DNA of 63,819 bases from Gnetum montanum. Its lineage: Eukaryota > Streptophyta > Gnetopsida > Gnetales > Gnetaceae. The stretch spans positions 579,160 through 642,978 of the forward strand of contig MNCI01004036.1 in the NCBI GenBank assembly GCA_015680685.1, written 5' to 3'. This document shows, piece by piece, positions 36,691 to 47,428 of the stretch. Below the pieces are notes generated by a model, which worked only from the letters and a program-made list of their open reading frames with translations, was not told the DNA's origin and did not search any database. Both the position numbers and the translations under genes were made by a program. Position 1 is the first letter of the stretch, and the number at the start of each line of letters is the position of its first letter.

Positions 36691-38322
36691 ACCTGTTCTC
36701 TGTTGGTGCTGATTTGGGACTTGATTGCCAACATTGGGAGCCTCACGGTCTTGTGACCTTGGGAAGTCATGGGATGGAAGATGTTCTTCAAATAGGATTT
36801 AGGTCCTTGCTAGTCTCTAGCAATAGCAAGGCCTAAATACCTCCAAATAAACTCAACAATTATGAAATGTACTAGATGTGAGTATGTATTTGCTATTGTG
36901 AATTTTAAAATGGTTGGAGTTATGTATAAAACTATAATCAACTATCATAAAAGAGATTTGGCTAACTTTGTCAAATACTGTGAGTTATTAAAGGTTCCTA
37001 TTTCATTTCAATCACTTAGTCTATATGCTCCTTATAATACCTACTTGTAACACATGAAATTTTACAAAAAACATTTGAGCACAATTTTGCCAATCTACTC
37101 CTAATTTCCCCCCAAAGAAAAAGTTTCACAAGAAAACTAGAAATAAAGCAAGATTCAATGGACATAGAAAGAGAAAGAAAAGAAAGTAGAGTTGTGTGAA
37201 ACCTCAAATATTTAAGCAAGATAAATTGACACGAGGAAGCACTTTGCATTAAAGTTATTCCTTATTCAATAACTATGAATTGTTCAAGCTTTCTAAGTTT
37301 AACAACCAATTTCATAAAGAAAATCTTATTATACTACCAAAAATTGCTACGTAAACTACAATGTACAAGTCTCTAGTTTGGCTAGTTAATAGTTGTCAAA
37401 GATTGCATTCAACAAAGCTATCAAAAATTCAACAATTTCTTGACTAAAATACCAAGGAAATAAACTTTAAAAAATAAAAAGCTATTTCAGTCCCATCAAA
37501 ATACCAAAGATTCTCCTAGATCCCCTATTCTAAAAATAGGCAATTTCATTAAGACACCACTATTAAATTGCTCTTGAGGCTTCCAACAATATGAGCTTTT
37601 CTATGGAAAATTTTAATAGAAGTCCAATATTGTGCAAAAACAGAGGTATAAAAGCAACCTAGGACAAATCCCAAAATTAATGTCAAGCATAATACTATCT
37701 AAACCATTAGCTAAGCAACTAAAACAAAATGGAAAGAAATGAACTGTAGTCGAATTGATGTCTTTAACAAGCCATCTTACAAGAATTCTTCAAATGTCCT
37801 TTTCCAAATTCTTAAATCCTCCCTTCATCTATCCTTGAAGCCTTTTTTTTATAGTGGCTTCGGGTAATTACATCATCATGAGAGATTAAGGTAAATTACA
37901 ATCATTAGGGTAGTTTCTTTATAACTACCATAGGAAGTTACAACCTCCTCTATAATCACCAAGAAATGAACACAAATAATTCTATCAAGGTGCCATATGC
38001 CGCTCAATATAATCTTACACATCGAAAATCCTTTGAAACATAAATTACTCCATATGGTGACGTTCAGCATGGGCATATGCTTAATAATCTTAGACCATTT
38101 CTATGCACCAAGATTCCTTTGAATAATGTCTGTTCAGGTGATTCTATCCACGTTGCTCTTGCATCTTCACCAACCACGTAACGACGACCGACAGCGCTGC
38201 AGTTTGAGCTGGTTCCTGAATCCCCGGGTAAAATTTTCTACATATGTGCCCACATCACTGATTTATCAAATGCCAACAATAAGATAGGCATATTTCCCTT
38301 CTTATTCTCACAACCTAAACTA

Positions 38323-38734
38323 TCAATGCGTCGAGTTTCCAGCTGATCCGTGAATATTGCCGAAAGCCTTGCCAATGCACACCGCCTCTTGTGCTTGCAG
38401 TTTTGGCTTATTCCTGCTGCCGCCAGATGCCGTGGACGGTGCAGATGATGACGGAGTTATTGAAACAAAAAACCGGTTCCTGCTGCTAACACGTCCGCTG
38501 CCATCGCAGAGCAAATTGGAGCGAATTGCAGACGAGTTCTTGAGCATCTTGCCGCTGCCTCCGGTGGTGTTACCAAATGTTGTATGTTGCCGTCTTTTTC
38601 TCAGCAACGGCAGGCGCTCCCACAATTTCTCATTCGAACACCTCTGTATATGCGGCTTTCCTTTTTTTTTTCGCACTTTTGCGACATTCGCTGCTGCTGC
38701 TCATTGTACGCTTGTAGTTGTTGCAATTGCGTAG
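38323..38734. other. GC-richer open segment in the X LTR (assembly copy of 46,216-46,627)
   Basis: Overlapping ORFs of 125 codons (plus) and 117 codons (minus) in a stretch with much higher GC and CpG than its surroundings. On X's own strand (minus) it lies downstream of the LTR TATA box, so it would be in the transcribed leader. The minus ORF is Ser/Arg/Lys-rich (RKKKGKPHIQ, then SVSITPSSSAPS-like). I do not recognise either product. It may be captured host sequence or simply an undecayed leader. Confidence 0.3.
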
Positions 38735-39171
38735 ACACGCTTTTTCTGTGATTCCAGTAATAATGTTCTAGGTCAACTAGGTTAACGACTGCAGGGTTAT
38801 GTTGCGGGTAGACTTGATTTTTTGAAACTACAAGTATTTTCGTTCACGTGATCAAGATTATATGCAGAGGAGCAGTGAATACTGTTTTTGGAGAATACAT
38901 GGAAATTGCGATCTGCTGTTCACGCCGAGGACATGAAGCTTCTGTTCACTGGCTTGAAATTTTAAGTCGCTGCCTAGCATGTGTGTTTTGCATGACTTGG
39001 CATTTTCATTTTGCGTGACGTTTTTGACTTCCACCATGGGTGTAGATTTATAAGGAAACAACCAGAAAGGTTTCTACTATATTAAGGTTTGCATTATAGC
39101 AGCAACATATATGCCTCCTATCTTGCGGTAGAAAGGTTCGGCTTATAGCCCCAATATATGTGCTTGGATAT

Positions 39172-39444
39172 ATGCCACTAAGTTAAGGTCTTGGTAGTGT
39201 TCATGATTCCAGGCTTATTTTTGACCGAATGCCAACAAGGGATGAAATCCCATGGAGTGCTATAATCTTTGCATATGGGCAACATGGTCTTTAGAAGGAG
39301 GCTTTGCAACTTTGTATATTGGCTATTTCAAAGATGCAATTTGAACAAGGCCCGTAAGATTTTGGGACATACAACCATGCCTTTGTGGATGTGAACCATT
39401 TAGCAAAAGCTTGACTTAACCAACATGGTAGACTTCATAGTGAG
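39172..39444 (+). pseudogene. PPR gene fragment (assembly copy of 47,065-47,337)
   Basis: See the copy at 47,065-47,337, which I take as the real position; the sequence is identical. Confidence 0.5.
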
Positions 39445-39535
39445 AAAACAAAATTTCAACAATCTCCTTTAAATTTTCAAAAATCACCATAACCTTATAG
39501 AGCTTGCTCCATGAAATGGCCAAAATGTGACAACA

Positions 39536-41821
39536 TTCTTTTTTCAGAATAGTTAGTCCTCATAAAAATTTTAGGGGTGGCTATTTAGGCACATAGATAC
39601 TTTACTAAATTTTCATTTTCATTTTACTCTTCTATTTTCTTGATATATTTTTCCCATTCTTTGATACTTTTTAACTTTTTTCTAATTTCTTGATTCTTTA
39701 ACTTTTTTCGATTCTTTTTCCCTTCTTTTAATCTTTTCCATTCTTACTATCTTTTATAATTTTTCATACATTGTTTTCATTTCACTTGTACATATGTTTG
39801 CAAATTCTTAATAAAACACATCAATAATAAGGCAAGATGTAGTCCAATGAGGTAAAGATTTATCTATGTTATCAAGTCATAAGGGATTGATTATTTGTAT
39901 AGTGAGACCACAACAACTATCCACCCATTCTAAGTAATAAGAGGTTCTTACCATGGCCATAATGATATTCTTTTTCTAATAAAACTAAGAATAAACTTGT
40001 GATCATTATGCTTGAACAGAAAAGTGAAGAACCAAGTGGGAATGTGGAGGGTGTGACATCAAGGGGATTTGTGGAATCTCTTGGATCATTGCTGTATGTT
40101 TTGTCATGTTACTAAGGTTGTAATAATATCATTGTAGATGTAATGAAAAATGGGAGTAAGAGTACAATAAGTGCTACCTTACCATGTCACTGGAAAGACA
40201 TGTTAGCCATGCTTGAAGGTAGTCCTTTGGTAAGGTTGACACAACTAAAAATAAAATACATGTACAAAATAAATTTCTGGGGGTCCCACTACAAAGACAT
40301 GTTATTCATGCTTGAAGATAGGCGGCTTTTTAGAAATTTCAAAAAATAAAAAGTGCAATGAACAAACTCCTCCCTTGGACAAAATGCTAGGTGATGATAC
40401 TCATTGTAATGGTGATAGTCTTATGGTTGTAAATTTGAGAGGTGAAACAATGCAATGTCACTGAATGTGGTTTGGACTTGGTTTGAATCTTGGACAAAGT
40501 GGCTAATGATTACTTTAACCACTAATAAAACACAAGAATTCATTATGCCTATGGTAACATAACTCACATCCTAATTCTCTACAATCCTTTCTATGATCCA
40601 TCTCACCTCACTGTATATTTAATTATAACTTATGGTTTTGTATGACATAGAGTAATTTTCCCAACTTGGTGATACTAATATGTGTGTTTTGCTAAACAAT
40701 TTTGTGTTACCTTCAACTACTTGAGTGCCTAAGGACACTTTAAAGTGTGGTTATACAAGGGCACTAAGGGCTAGAGCTTGCTTTGAGGAGGATCCACTTG
40801 TATAACTTTTGTATTTCATACTTGACAAGAAATTTCACATCATCTTGTGCCTTCCACAACAATACACATCAATAAAGACTTCCCTTAGTAATCCAATACA
40901 TCTGTTCATACACAAAAAATTCATACCCATCTCCTATCCATCTACTAAAATTTCGTTACCTGAGATTCCTTTCCCATGAACTTTATATGTCAAATTCTCA
41001 AAAATTGTGCATCATTAATGGCCTAGGACCCTCTAGACATGCTGCATATCTTCCAAACATTCCATTTGAATTATTTTTTCTTTGAAATCTCCAAGCAAAA
41101 ATTGAAATTTTTCATAGTGATATCATAGCTATGATATCAAACGTCATACAATGTTGTATTCACGATATATGATGTACGATATTGCTCCTATAACAATAGT
41201 ATATATAGCATGGAGAGTCGGCAAAATTTTTCATTTCTCATTTTCTATGTGGAGAGAGTTTTTGCCATTTTTTTCTTTCAAGCAGAACTCTAACACACTA
41301 GCTTCCAATGCTCATAACGTGGTTCTTGTAACTTCGATTTATTGAATTCTTAAACCTTATTGATCACAAAGCTCTCAATTTAGTGGTATGTGGGGAAGGG
41401 GGTGGGGGTACTTAGCATGATATTGTTGAAATTTGAGCCAAAGAATTCTAATGCATGGAAGATGATGAGTGGCAAGGTACCCCTACACTCAACGATACGA
41501 ATACGAGCGTGTACGCGCAATCCGGTTGAACTCCGCAGACTAAATGCCTTAACACCACAAGGAACGTTTGGGGCTAATCGTTCGTTGTCTTCCCAGGCTT
41601 GCTTGTATGTGTCACGGTGTATGGTTAAGCAAGTCTAAGGTATATGATTTTTTTGGTATTTTTCGGTTTATCTCCTAAGCTATGAGGGTGAAGGGTTGAG
41701 AAACTAACTAACTCTAACTACAACACTAAGTCCTAGCGTCAGCATCCGTTCCCACTTACCGTACATACCCTGAACTGTGCAACTGTGGCTACCAAACGCT
41801 AATCGTTACTGGGATCACCAC
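39536..41821 (+). repeat. misplaced copy of host flank and truncated solo LTR
   Basis: This segment repeats 47,429-49,714: the host T-rich spacer, the internal promoter-like module (41,118-41,207 here) and the first 359 bp of the solo LTR (41,463-41,821), stopping exactly at the N. Inside X there should be X internal sequence directly after the left LTR, so this host-flank copy is out of place. Confidence 0.65.
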
Positions 41822-41822
41822 N
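41822..41822. other. single-N assembly junction
   Basis: One N separates GGGATCACCAC from unrelated X coding sequence. The second copy has GGGATCACCAC followed by the 94-N gap at 49,715. The same break point in both copies marks it as a contig end. Confidence 0.85.
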
Positions 41823-42805
41823 TCTACAAATACTTGTAAATATCTTATATTATCTAGTATTGATGGATGATGTTCATTCTTGATCGTTACCCCCTTGTAA
41901 TTTTCTATCCTTTTCACATCTAAAGTTGAAGCTAATTTTGCTAAATCATCTACTATATAATTATCTTTCCTACCTATATATTCTATTTGATAGTGATGAA
42001 AATGATCCAACCTTTTACAAACAAGTTGTTTATAAGGCCACAAGAATGATCTTTTGACTACACAATTTCCTTTGACTTGCTCACAAATCAATCTTGTAAC
42101 TCCTTTTATGGTGATTACCTTGATCCCCATTTCCAATGCTACTTTAATTCCAATACTTAAAGCTTCATATTTGGCCTTTTTATTCATACAATGGAAAGAT
42201 ACATGAATTGTCTTGAATATTTTTTAGGAATTATCTTTTAGTAAAACTACTCCATCTCCTGCACCTTTGGAGTTATAGGAACCATCAAAATATAATTCCC
42301 ATTTGCTCTCATCTTGAACTTTCACGTTTATTATGTTATAAACTTCTTGAAATGTGCAAATTTTGAATTCACAAGAGCTTTTTTCAACAACCTTGTTCTT
42401 TTCATTTGAAGTAATGTAATCCAACATCAAACGTTCACTATATATGCAGATTTGATTTGGTTTCCCTTTCAAGGGTAGCCACATATGTGAATAATCTATT
42501 GATATGTAACCTAAGAAATTCTTACTCCAACTTCTACTTAATAAAAGGCTATATGAATCTAGTATATATGCTACTTGAATAGTTACTCTACTTTTTATAC
42601 AGGATTTAGAAGCAATTTCTAACCAAAAATTGGGTAATTGACCCATAATCTTCACTCTACTCTTGTCCATTTTAACAATCTTTTTATTGGATTTTTCATA
42701 AGTCCAACCAAGATTTTTGGATATAGACAGTGGCCTGATAGTAGATGTAGCTCTAGAATTAGCTAAATAATTATGAAGATATTTGTTCCTTAACTTCATT
42801 GTCAA
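41823..42805 (-). pseudogene. X protease followed directly by RNase H (no RT)
   Basis: Minus strand. 42,805-42,440: a retropepsin-like stretch with YLANSRATSTIRPLSISKNL (DSGATSN-type active site, Asp now Asn) and SRSWSKNFLGYISIDYSHMW then LPLKGKPNQI, familiar after the protease of some plant Gypsy elements. 42,300-41,823: RNase H with WELYFDGSYNSKGAGDGVVL (first Asp kept), NKKAKYEAL (catalytic Glu changed to Lys), IKGVTRLICEQVKG (Asp of the GDS-type motif lost) and NYIVDDLAKLAS (last Asp kept). A short gap at 42,188-42,224 breaks the frame. There is no RT between protease and RNase H. Confidence 0.65.
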
Positions 42806-42961
42806 AAGAAAAGGAGGACCTTCCTTATCAAGAGTACAATCTTAACTAGTTTTTGTTGTCTTATCCATGTTGGATACATAGCTTAATTCTAATTCTCCAA
42901 CTCTCCTTTTTCCTTTAATGAACTCCAAGGCCTTATTTTTTTGATTACTTATCTGTAACAA

Positions 42962-44280
42962 TTAATAAATGCTAATATTGGCCTTGACATTATTAAGATC
43001 CTCAACTAGCCCATATTCTCCATCTCCATAAAAGCCTAGTTTCTTCATCCATTTATTAAAAGTCTGATTTTGAGTACTTTGCTTTGCTCTATCCTCTTTA
43101 TTCTTATTTTTCTCCTTTCTACATAGTTCAAAAACTTTCCTCCTAGTAGATGGATCAGAAATGAAATTTGAAGGCCTAGAAGTAGTTAATCTTTCTTTTG
43201 ATCGCAAACTATATCCATTTTCTTCATTGTTATTACACTCTTCATCTAATGATATATCCTCTTCAGAACTTGATAGGGAAGAGGTATCACTAGATCCATT
43301 GTTAAAATATTTGCTTGCTTAATGAACACTAGATAGCTCATTATCCAATTCAATATCAAGTTAGACATAACAAGATCATTTTCATCCTCATCTTCTATTA
43401 ACTTAGTATCTTGATGCTTATACTTTCTATTTTTCTTTTCTTCCTTGATTTTAACTTTTACCAAAGCTTTTTCTAGTTTCACTACCTTGTTGGACAAGTC
43501 TTTCATTAACTATCTTTTTTCTAGATTCTTTGCTTTCTAACTCTTTCTCTATCTTAATACATGATGGCCTAAGTAATGCCCTAAGTTGAGCAAAATCTTG
43601 TACAAGAATCATCATTTTCTCTCCTCTTTTTTGATTTGTGATAATTTCTTCATTATTGAAGTTCAATTGTCTCTCTAATTGTATAGCTTCACTATAGTAG
43701 TCATTCAACGTTAGCAAGTTTGGAGTTCTCCTTAACTAGATTGAAATATTGGCATTCACAACCTTAAGATAAGTATGCCTAAGCACTTCATCTTATGTTC
43801 CATATTATCTTTGACAGAGCCCACAAGTTCACTAAAATATGATTTTGAAATATCTAATTGACTCTTAAAGTCCTTGCTTAGCTTGTACTAGCCCATAGTA
43901 CAATTGTTGTTGATCTAATTGATTTTCAAACTAGGCCAAGAAAAGAATTTTCATATCATCCCAACTTGTGAATTGTTTCTTTCCAAGTTTGAATACCAAA
44001 TTTGAGCCATATCCTTTAAATTTGCTACAAACAATGTACAAGCTTGGTCTTGGTGTTCAACATTTGCATGACCCAAAGTAAACACAAATAAGTGAATGTA
44101 TTCTTTAGCTAAGTAAGCTTTTCCAAGAATAAAAGGTTGAGGTAAATATTTGTAAACTACCTTACGAATATCATTGTAATTTTGAAACCTTAATGGTGTA
44201 GCTCCTTGCCAAGGATTCAATGGTTGTGGATTCACAATTTTACTAGAATTTCTTTTGATTGTTGAACTCTTATATTTCTT
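42962..44280 (-). pseudogene. X gag (broken)
   Basis: Minus strand. 44,235-43,951 reads like a capsid N-terminal part (NPWQGATPLRFQNYNDIRKV, then DMAQIWYSNLERN, a WY.L gag motif). 43,717-43,246 is a Lys/Glu-rich helix, likely coiled coil (LSNKVVKLEKALVKVKIKEE). 43,207-42,962 is a charged C-terminal piece (RKVFELCRKEKNKNKEDRAK). Frames change between pieces. No zinc knuckle was found. Confidence 0.5.
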
Positions 44281-44575
44281 CGGCCTTCTCTTATAGACTA
44301 ATAAACCAAAAAAAAAGGTGTTCTCTTTATTCTTCTAGTTTTTACTTCACTACTTGTTCCAAACTCAAGAACCTTTTTCTATTCTTCTTCTAATGAATAA
44401 TAAAACTTATGACCATAAAATTATAAATATTCTAAAGTACTAGTCTATTCGATCATTAACTCAATATACTAGCGAATTCTTTCAAGCTCTCCTAACAATG
44501 AAAAATACTATTGTTGTGCAAGAACTATAAATCTCTTTGAACATAATGAACTATTTTTGTGCAACAAAGTTTCTT

Positions 44576-44594
44576 GCCCTCCTTCTAGCACCAA
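44576..44594 (-). promoter_or_regulatory. primer-binding site of X
   Basis: On the minus strand TTGGTGCTAGAAGGAGGGC lies about 10 bp after the LTR end (CTAACA). It begins TTGG as expected for pairing with a tRNA CCA end. I do not assign the tRNA. Confidence 0.5.
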
Positions 44595-46215
44595 AAAAAC
44601 TATTGTTAGCCATTTTGGACTACTAATGCATGGGTGCCTCTAATCTCATGACTTTGGGATCATGGAATGTGAAGGTGTTCATCAAACAAGGTTTCAGTGC
44701 TTGCTAGTGTTCTGGCAACACCAAGGCCAAGATACCTCTAAATAAACTCAATGATTATGAAATGAACTAATAATGAGTATGTGTTTGTTGTTATGAATGT
44801 TGAAATGATTGGATTTATAAATGAAAATGTAATTGGCTATCATAAAAGAAATTCAGCTAGCTTTTTCAAATACTACGAGTTGTTGAAGATTCCTATTTTG
44901 TTGAATCACTTAGTCTACATAGTCCCTATAGTACATTACTTGAAACAAATATAATTTCACAAAAATACTTGAGCACAATTCTGCCAATCTACTCCTAATT
45001 TCCCCCAAAGAAAAAGTTTCACAAGAAAACTAGAAATAAAGCAAGATTCAATGGACATAGAAAGAGAAAGAAAAGAAAGTAGAGTTGTGTGAAACCTCAA
45101 ATATTTAAGCAAGATAAATTGACACGAGGAAGCACTTTGCATTAAAGTTATTCCTTATTCAATAACTATGAATTGTTCAAGCTTTCTAAGTTTAACAACC
45201 AATTTCATAAAGAAAATCTTATTATACTACCAAAAATTGCTACGTAAACTACAATGTACAAGTCTCTAGTTTGGCTAGTTAATAGTTGTCAAAGATTGCA
45301 TTCAACAAAGCTATCAAAAATTCAACAATTTCTTGACTAAAATACCAAGGAAATAAACTTTAAAAAATAAAAAGCTATTTCAGTCCCATCAAAATACCAA
45401 AGATTCTCCTAGATCCCCTATTCTAAAAATAGGCAATTTCATTAAGACACCACTATTAAATTGCTCTTGAGGCTTCCAACAATATGAGCTTTTCTATGGA
45501 AAATTTTAATAGAAGTCCAATATTGTGCAAAAACAGAGGTATAAAAGCAACCTAGGACAAATCCCAAAATTAATGTCAAGCATAATACTATCTAAACCAT
45601 TAGCTAAGCAACTAAAACAAAATGGAAAGAAATGAACTGTAGTCGAATTGATGTCTTTAACAAGCCATCTTACAAGAATTCTTCAAATGTCCTTTTCCAA
45701 ATTCTTAAATCCTCCCTTCATCTATCCTTGAAGCCTTTTTTTTATAGTGGCTTCGGGTAATTACATCATCATGAGAGATTAAGGTAAATTACAATCATTA
45801 GGGTAGTTTCTTTATAACTACCATAGGAAGTTACAACTTCCTCTATAATCACCAAGAAATGAACACAAATAATTCTATCAAGGTGCCATATGCCGCTCAA
45901 TATAATCTTACACATCGAAAATCCTTTGAAACATAAATTACTCCATATGGTGACGTTCAGCATGGGCATATGCTTAATAATCTTAGACCATTTCTATGCA
46001 CCAAGATTCCTTTGAATAATGTCTGTTCAGGTGATTCTATCCACGTTGCTCTTGCATCTTCACCAACCACGTAACGACGACCGACAGCGCTGCAGTTTGA
46101 GCTGGTTCCTGAATCCCCGGGTAAAATTTTCTACATATGTGCCCACATCACTGATTTATCAAATGCCAACAATAAGATAGGCATATTTCCCTTCTTATTC
46201 TCACAACCTAAACTA

Positions 46216-46627
46216 TCAATGCGTCGAGTTTCCAGCTGATCCGTGAATATTGCCGAAAGCCTTGCCAATGCACACCGCCTCTTGTGCTTGCAGTTTTGGC
46301 TTATTCCTGCTGCCGCCAGATGCCGTGGACGGTGCAGATGATGACGGAGTTATTGAAACAAAAAACCGGTTCCTGCTGCTAACACGTCCGCTGCCATCGC
46401 AGAGCAAATTGGAGCGAATTGCAGACGAGTTCTTGAGCATCTTGCCGCTGCCTCCGGTGGTGTTACCAAATGTTGTATGTTGCCGTCTTTTTCTCAGCAA
46501 CGGCAGGCGCTCCCACAATTTCTCATTCGAACACCTCTGTATATGCGGCTTTCCTTTTTTTTTTCGCACTTTTGCGACATTCGCTGCTGCTGCTCATTGT
46601 ACGCTTGTAGTTGTTGCAATTGCGTAG
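46216..46627. other. GC-richer open segment in the X LTR
   Basis: Original position of the segment also seen at 38,323-38,734. Minus ORF 46,569-46,216 (117 codons) and plus ORF 46,250-46,627 (125 codons) overlap; at most one could be real. Its CpG content sets it apart from the AT-rich DNA around it. No family recognised. Confidence 0.3.
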
Positions 46628-47064
46628 ACACGCTTTTTCTGTGATTCCAGTAATAATGTTCTAGGTCAACTAGGTTAACGACTGCAGGGTTATGTTGCGG
46701 GTAGACTTGATTTTTTGAAACTACAAGTATTTTCGTTCACGTGATCAAGATTATATGCAGAGGAGCAGTGAATACTGTTTTTGGAGAATACATGGAAATT
46801 GCGATCTGCTGTTCACGCCGAGGACATGAAGCTTCTGTTCACTGGCTTGAAATTTTAAGTCGCTGCCTAGCATGTGTGTTTTGCATGACTTGGCATTTTC
46901 ATTTTGCGTGACGTTTTTGACTTCCACCATGGGTGTAGATTTATAAGGAAACAACCAGAAAGGTTTCTACTATATTAAGGTTTGCATTATAGCAGCAACA
47001 TATATGCCTCCTATCTTGCGGTAGAAAGGTTCGGCTTATAGCCCCAATATATGTGCTTGGATAT

Positions 47065-47337
47065 ATGCCACTAAGTTAAGGTCTTGGTAGTGTTCATGAT
47101 TCCAGGCTTATTTTTGACCGAATGCCAACAAGGGATGAAATCCCATGGAGTGCTATAATCTTTGCATATGGGCAACATGGTCTTTAGAAGGAGGCTTTGC
47201 AACTTTGTATATTGGCTATTTCAAAGATGCAATTTGAACAAGGCCCGTAAGATTTTGGGACATACAACCATGCCTTTGTGGATGTGAACCATTTAGCAAA
47301 AGCTTGACTTAACCAACATGGTAGACTTCATAGTGAG
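47065..47337 (+). pseudogene. PPR gene fragment in the U3 of X
   Basis: PPR proteins bind organelle RNA. In one frame I read GSVHDSRLIFDRMPTRDE, then WSAIIFAYGQHGL and KEALQLC, the pattern of a PLS-type PPR repeat (LFDxMPxRDxxSWxxMIxxYxQxGxxxEAL). A weak DMYA-like remnant lies just upstream. One stop replaces Gly or Gln after HGL. Only about one to two repeats remain, so it is a broken gene fragment. It lies antisense to X, 90-370 bp inside the LTR start. Confidence 0.6.
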
Positions 47338-47428
47338 AAAACAAAATTTCAACAATCTCCTTTAAATTTTCAAAAATCACCATAACCTTATAGAGCTTGC
47401 TCCATGAAATGGCCAAAATGTGACAACA

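Larger units (their letters stand above)
36701..39535 (-). mobile_element. left (3') LTR of X; only the first 413 bp clearly its own
   Basis: 36,701-37,113 differs from 44,604-45,005 by about 20%. From 37,114 on, the two copies are identical apart from a poly-C length change and two C/T differences noticed at 37,945 and 40,012. The abrupt change implies that most of this LTR in the assembly is a copy of the right one. Confidence 0.5.
36701..47428 (-). mobile_element. X, minus-strand element with 2.8-kb LTRs nested in the host
   Basis: The right LTR (44,604-47,428) and the start of the left LTR (36,701-37,113) are homologous at roughly 80%. Termini are TGTT...AACA. Flanks are TTCTC (36,696-36,700) and TTCTT (47,429-47,433). 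The primer site at 44,576-44,594 and the genes for gag, protease and RNase H (44,280 to 41,823) run on the minus strand. The part 37,114-41,821 is probably an assembly copy of 45,006-49,714. Corrected length would be about 8.4 kb (two LTRs plus 2.8 kb). Confidence 0.6.
44604..47428 (-). mobile_element. right (5') LTR of X
   Basis: 2,825 bp, on the minus strand TGTTGTCACATTTTGGCC...GGCTAACA. A TATA box CTTATAAATCTACACCC lies near 46,940, about 490 bp from the start, so U3 is about 490 bp and the rest is leader/U5. The U3 contains an antisense PPR fragment and the leader a GC-richer open segment (46,216-46,627). The right flank is TTCTT. Confidence 0.6.

Noticed and set aside
38357-38734. A 125-codon ORF as a host gene, duplicated at 46,250.
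   Set aside because: It overlaps an equally long antisense ORF, has no family resemblance and lies inside the X LTR. The duplication is probably an assembly copy.
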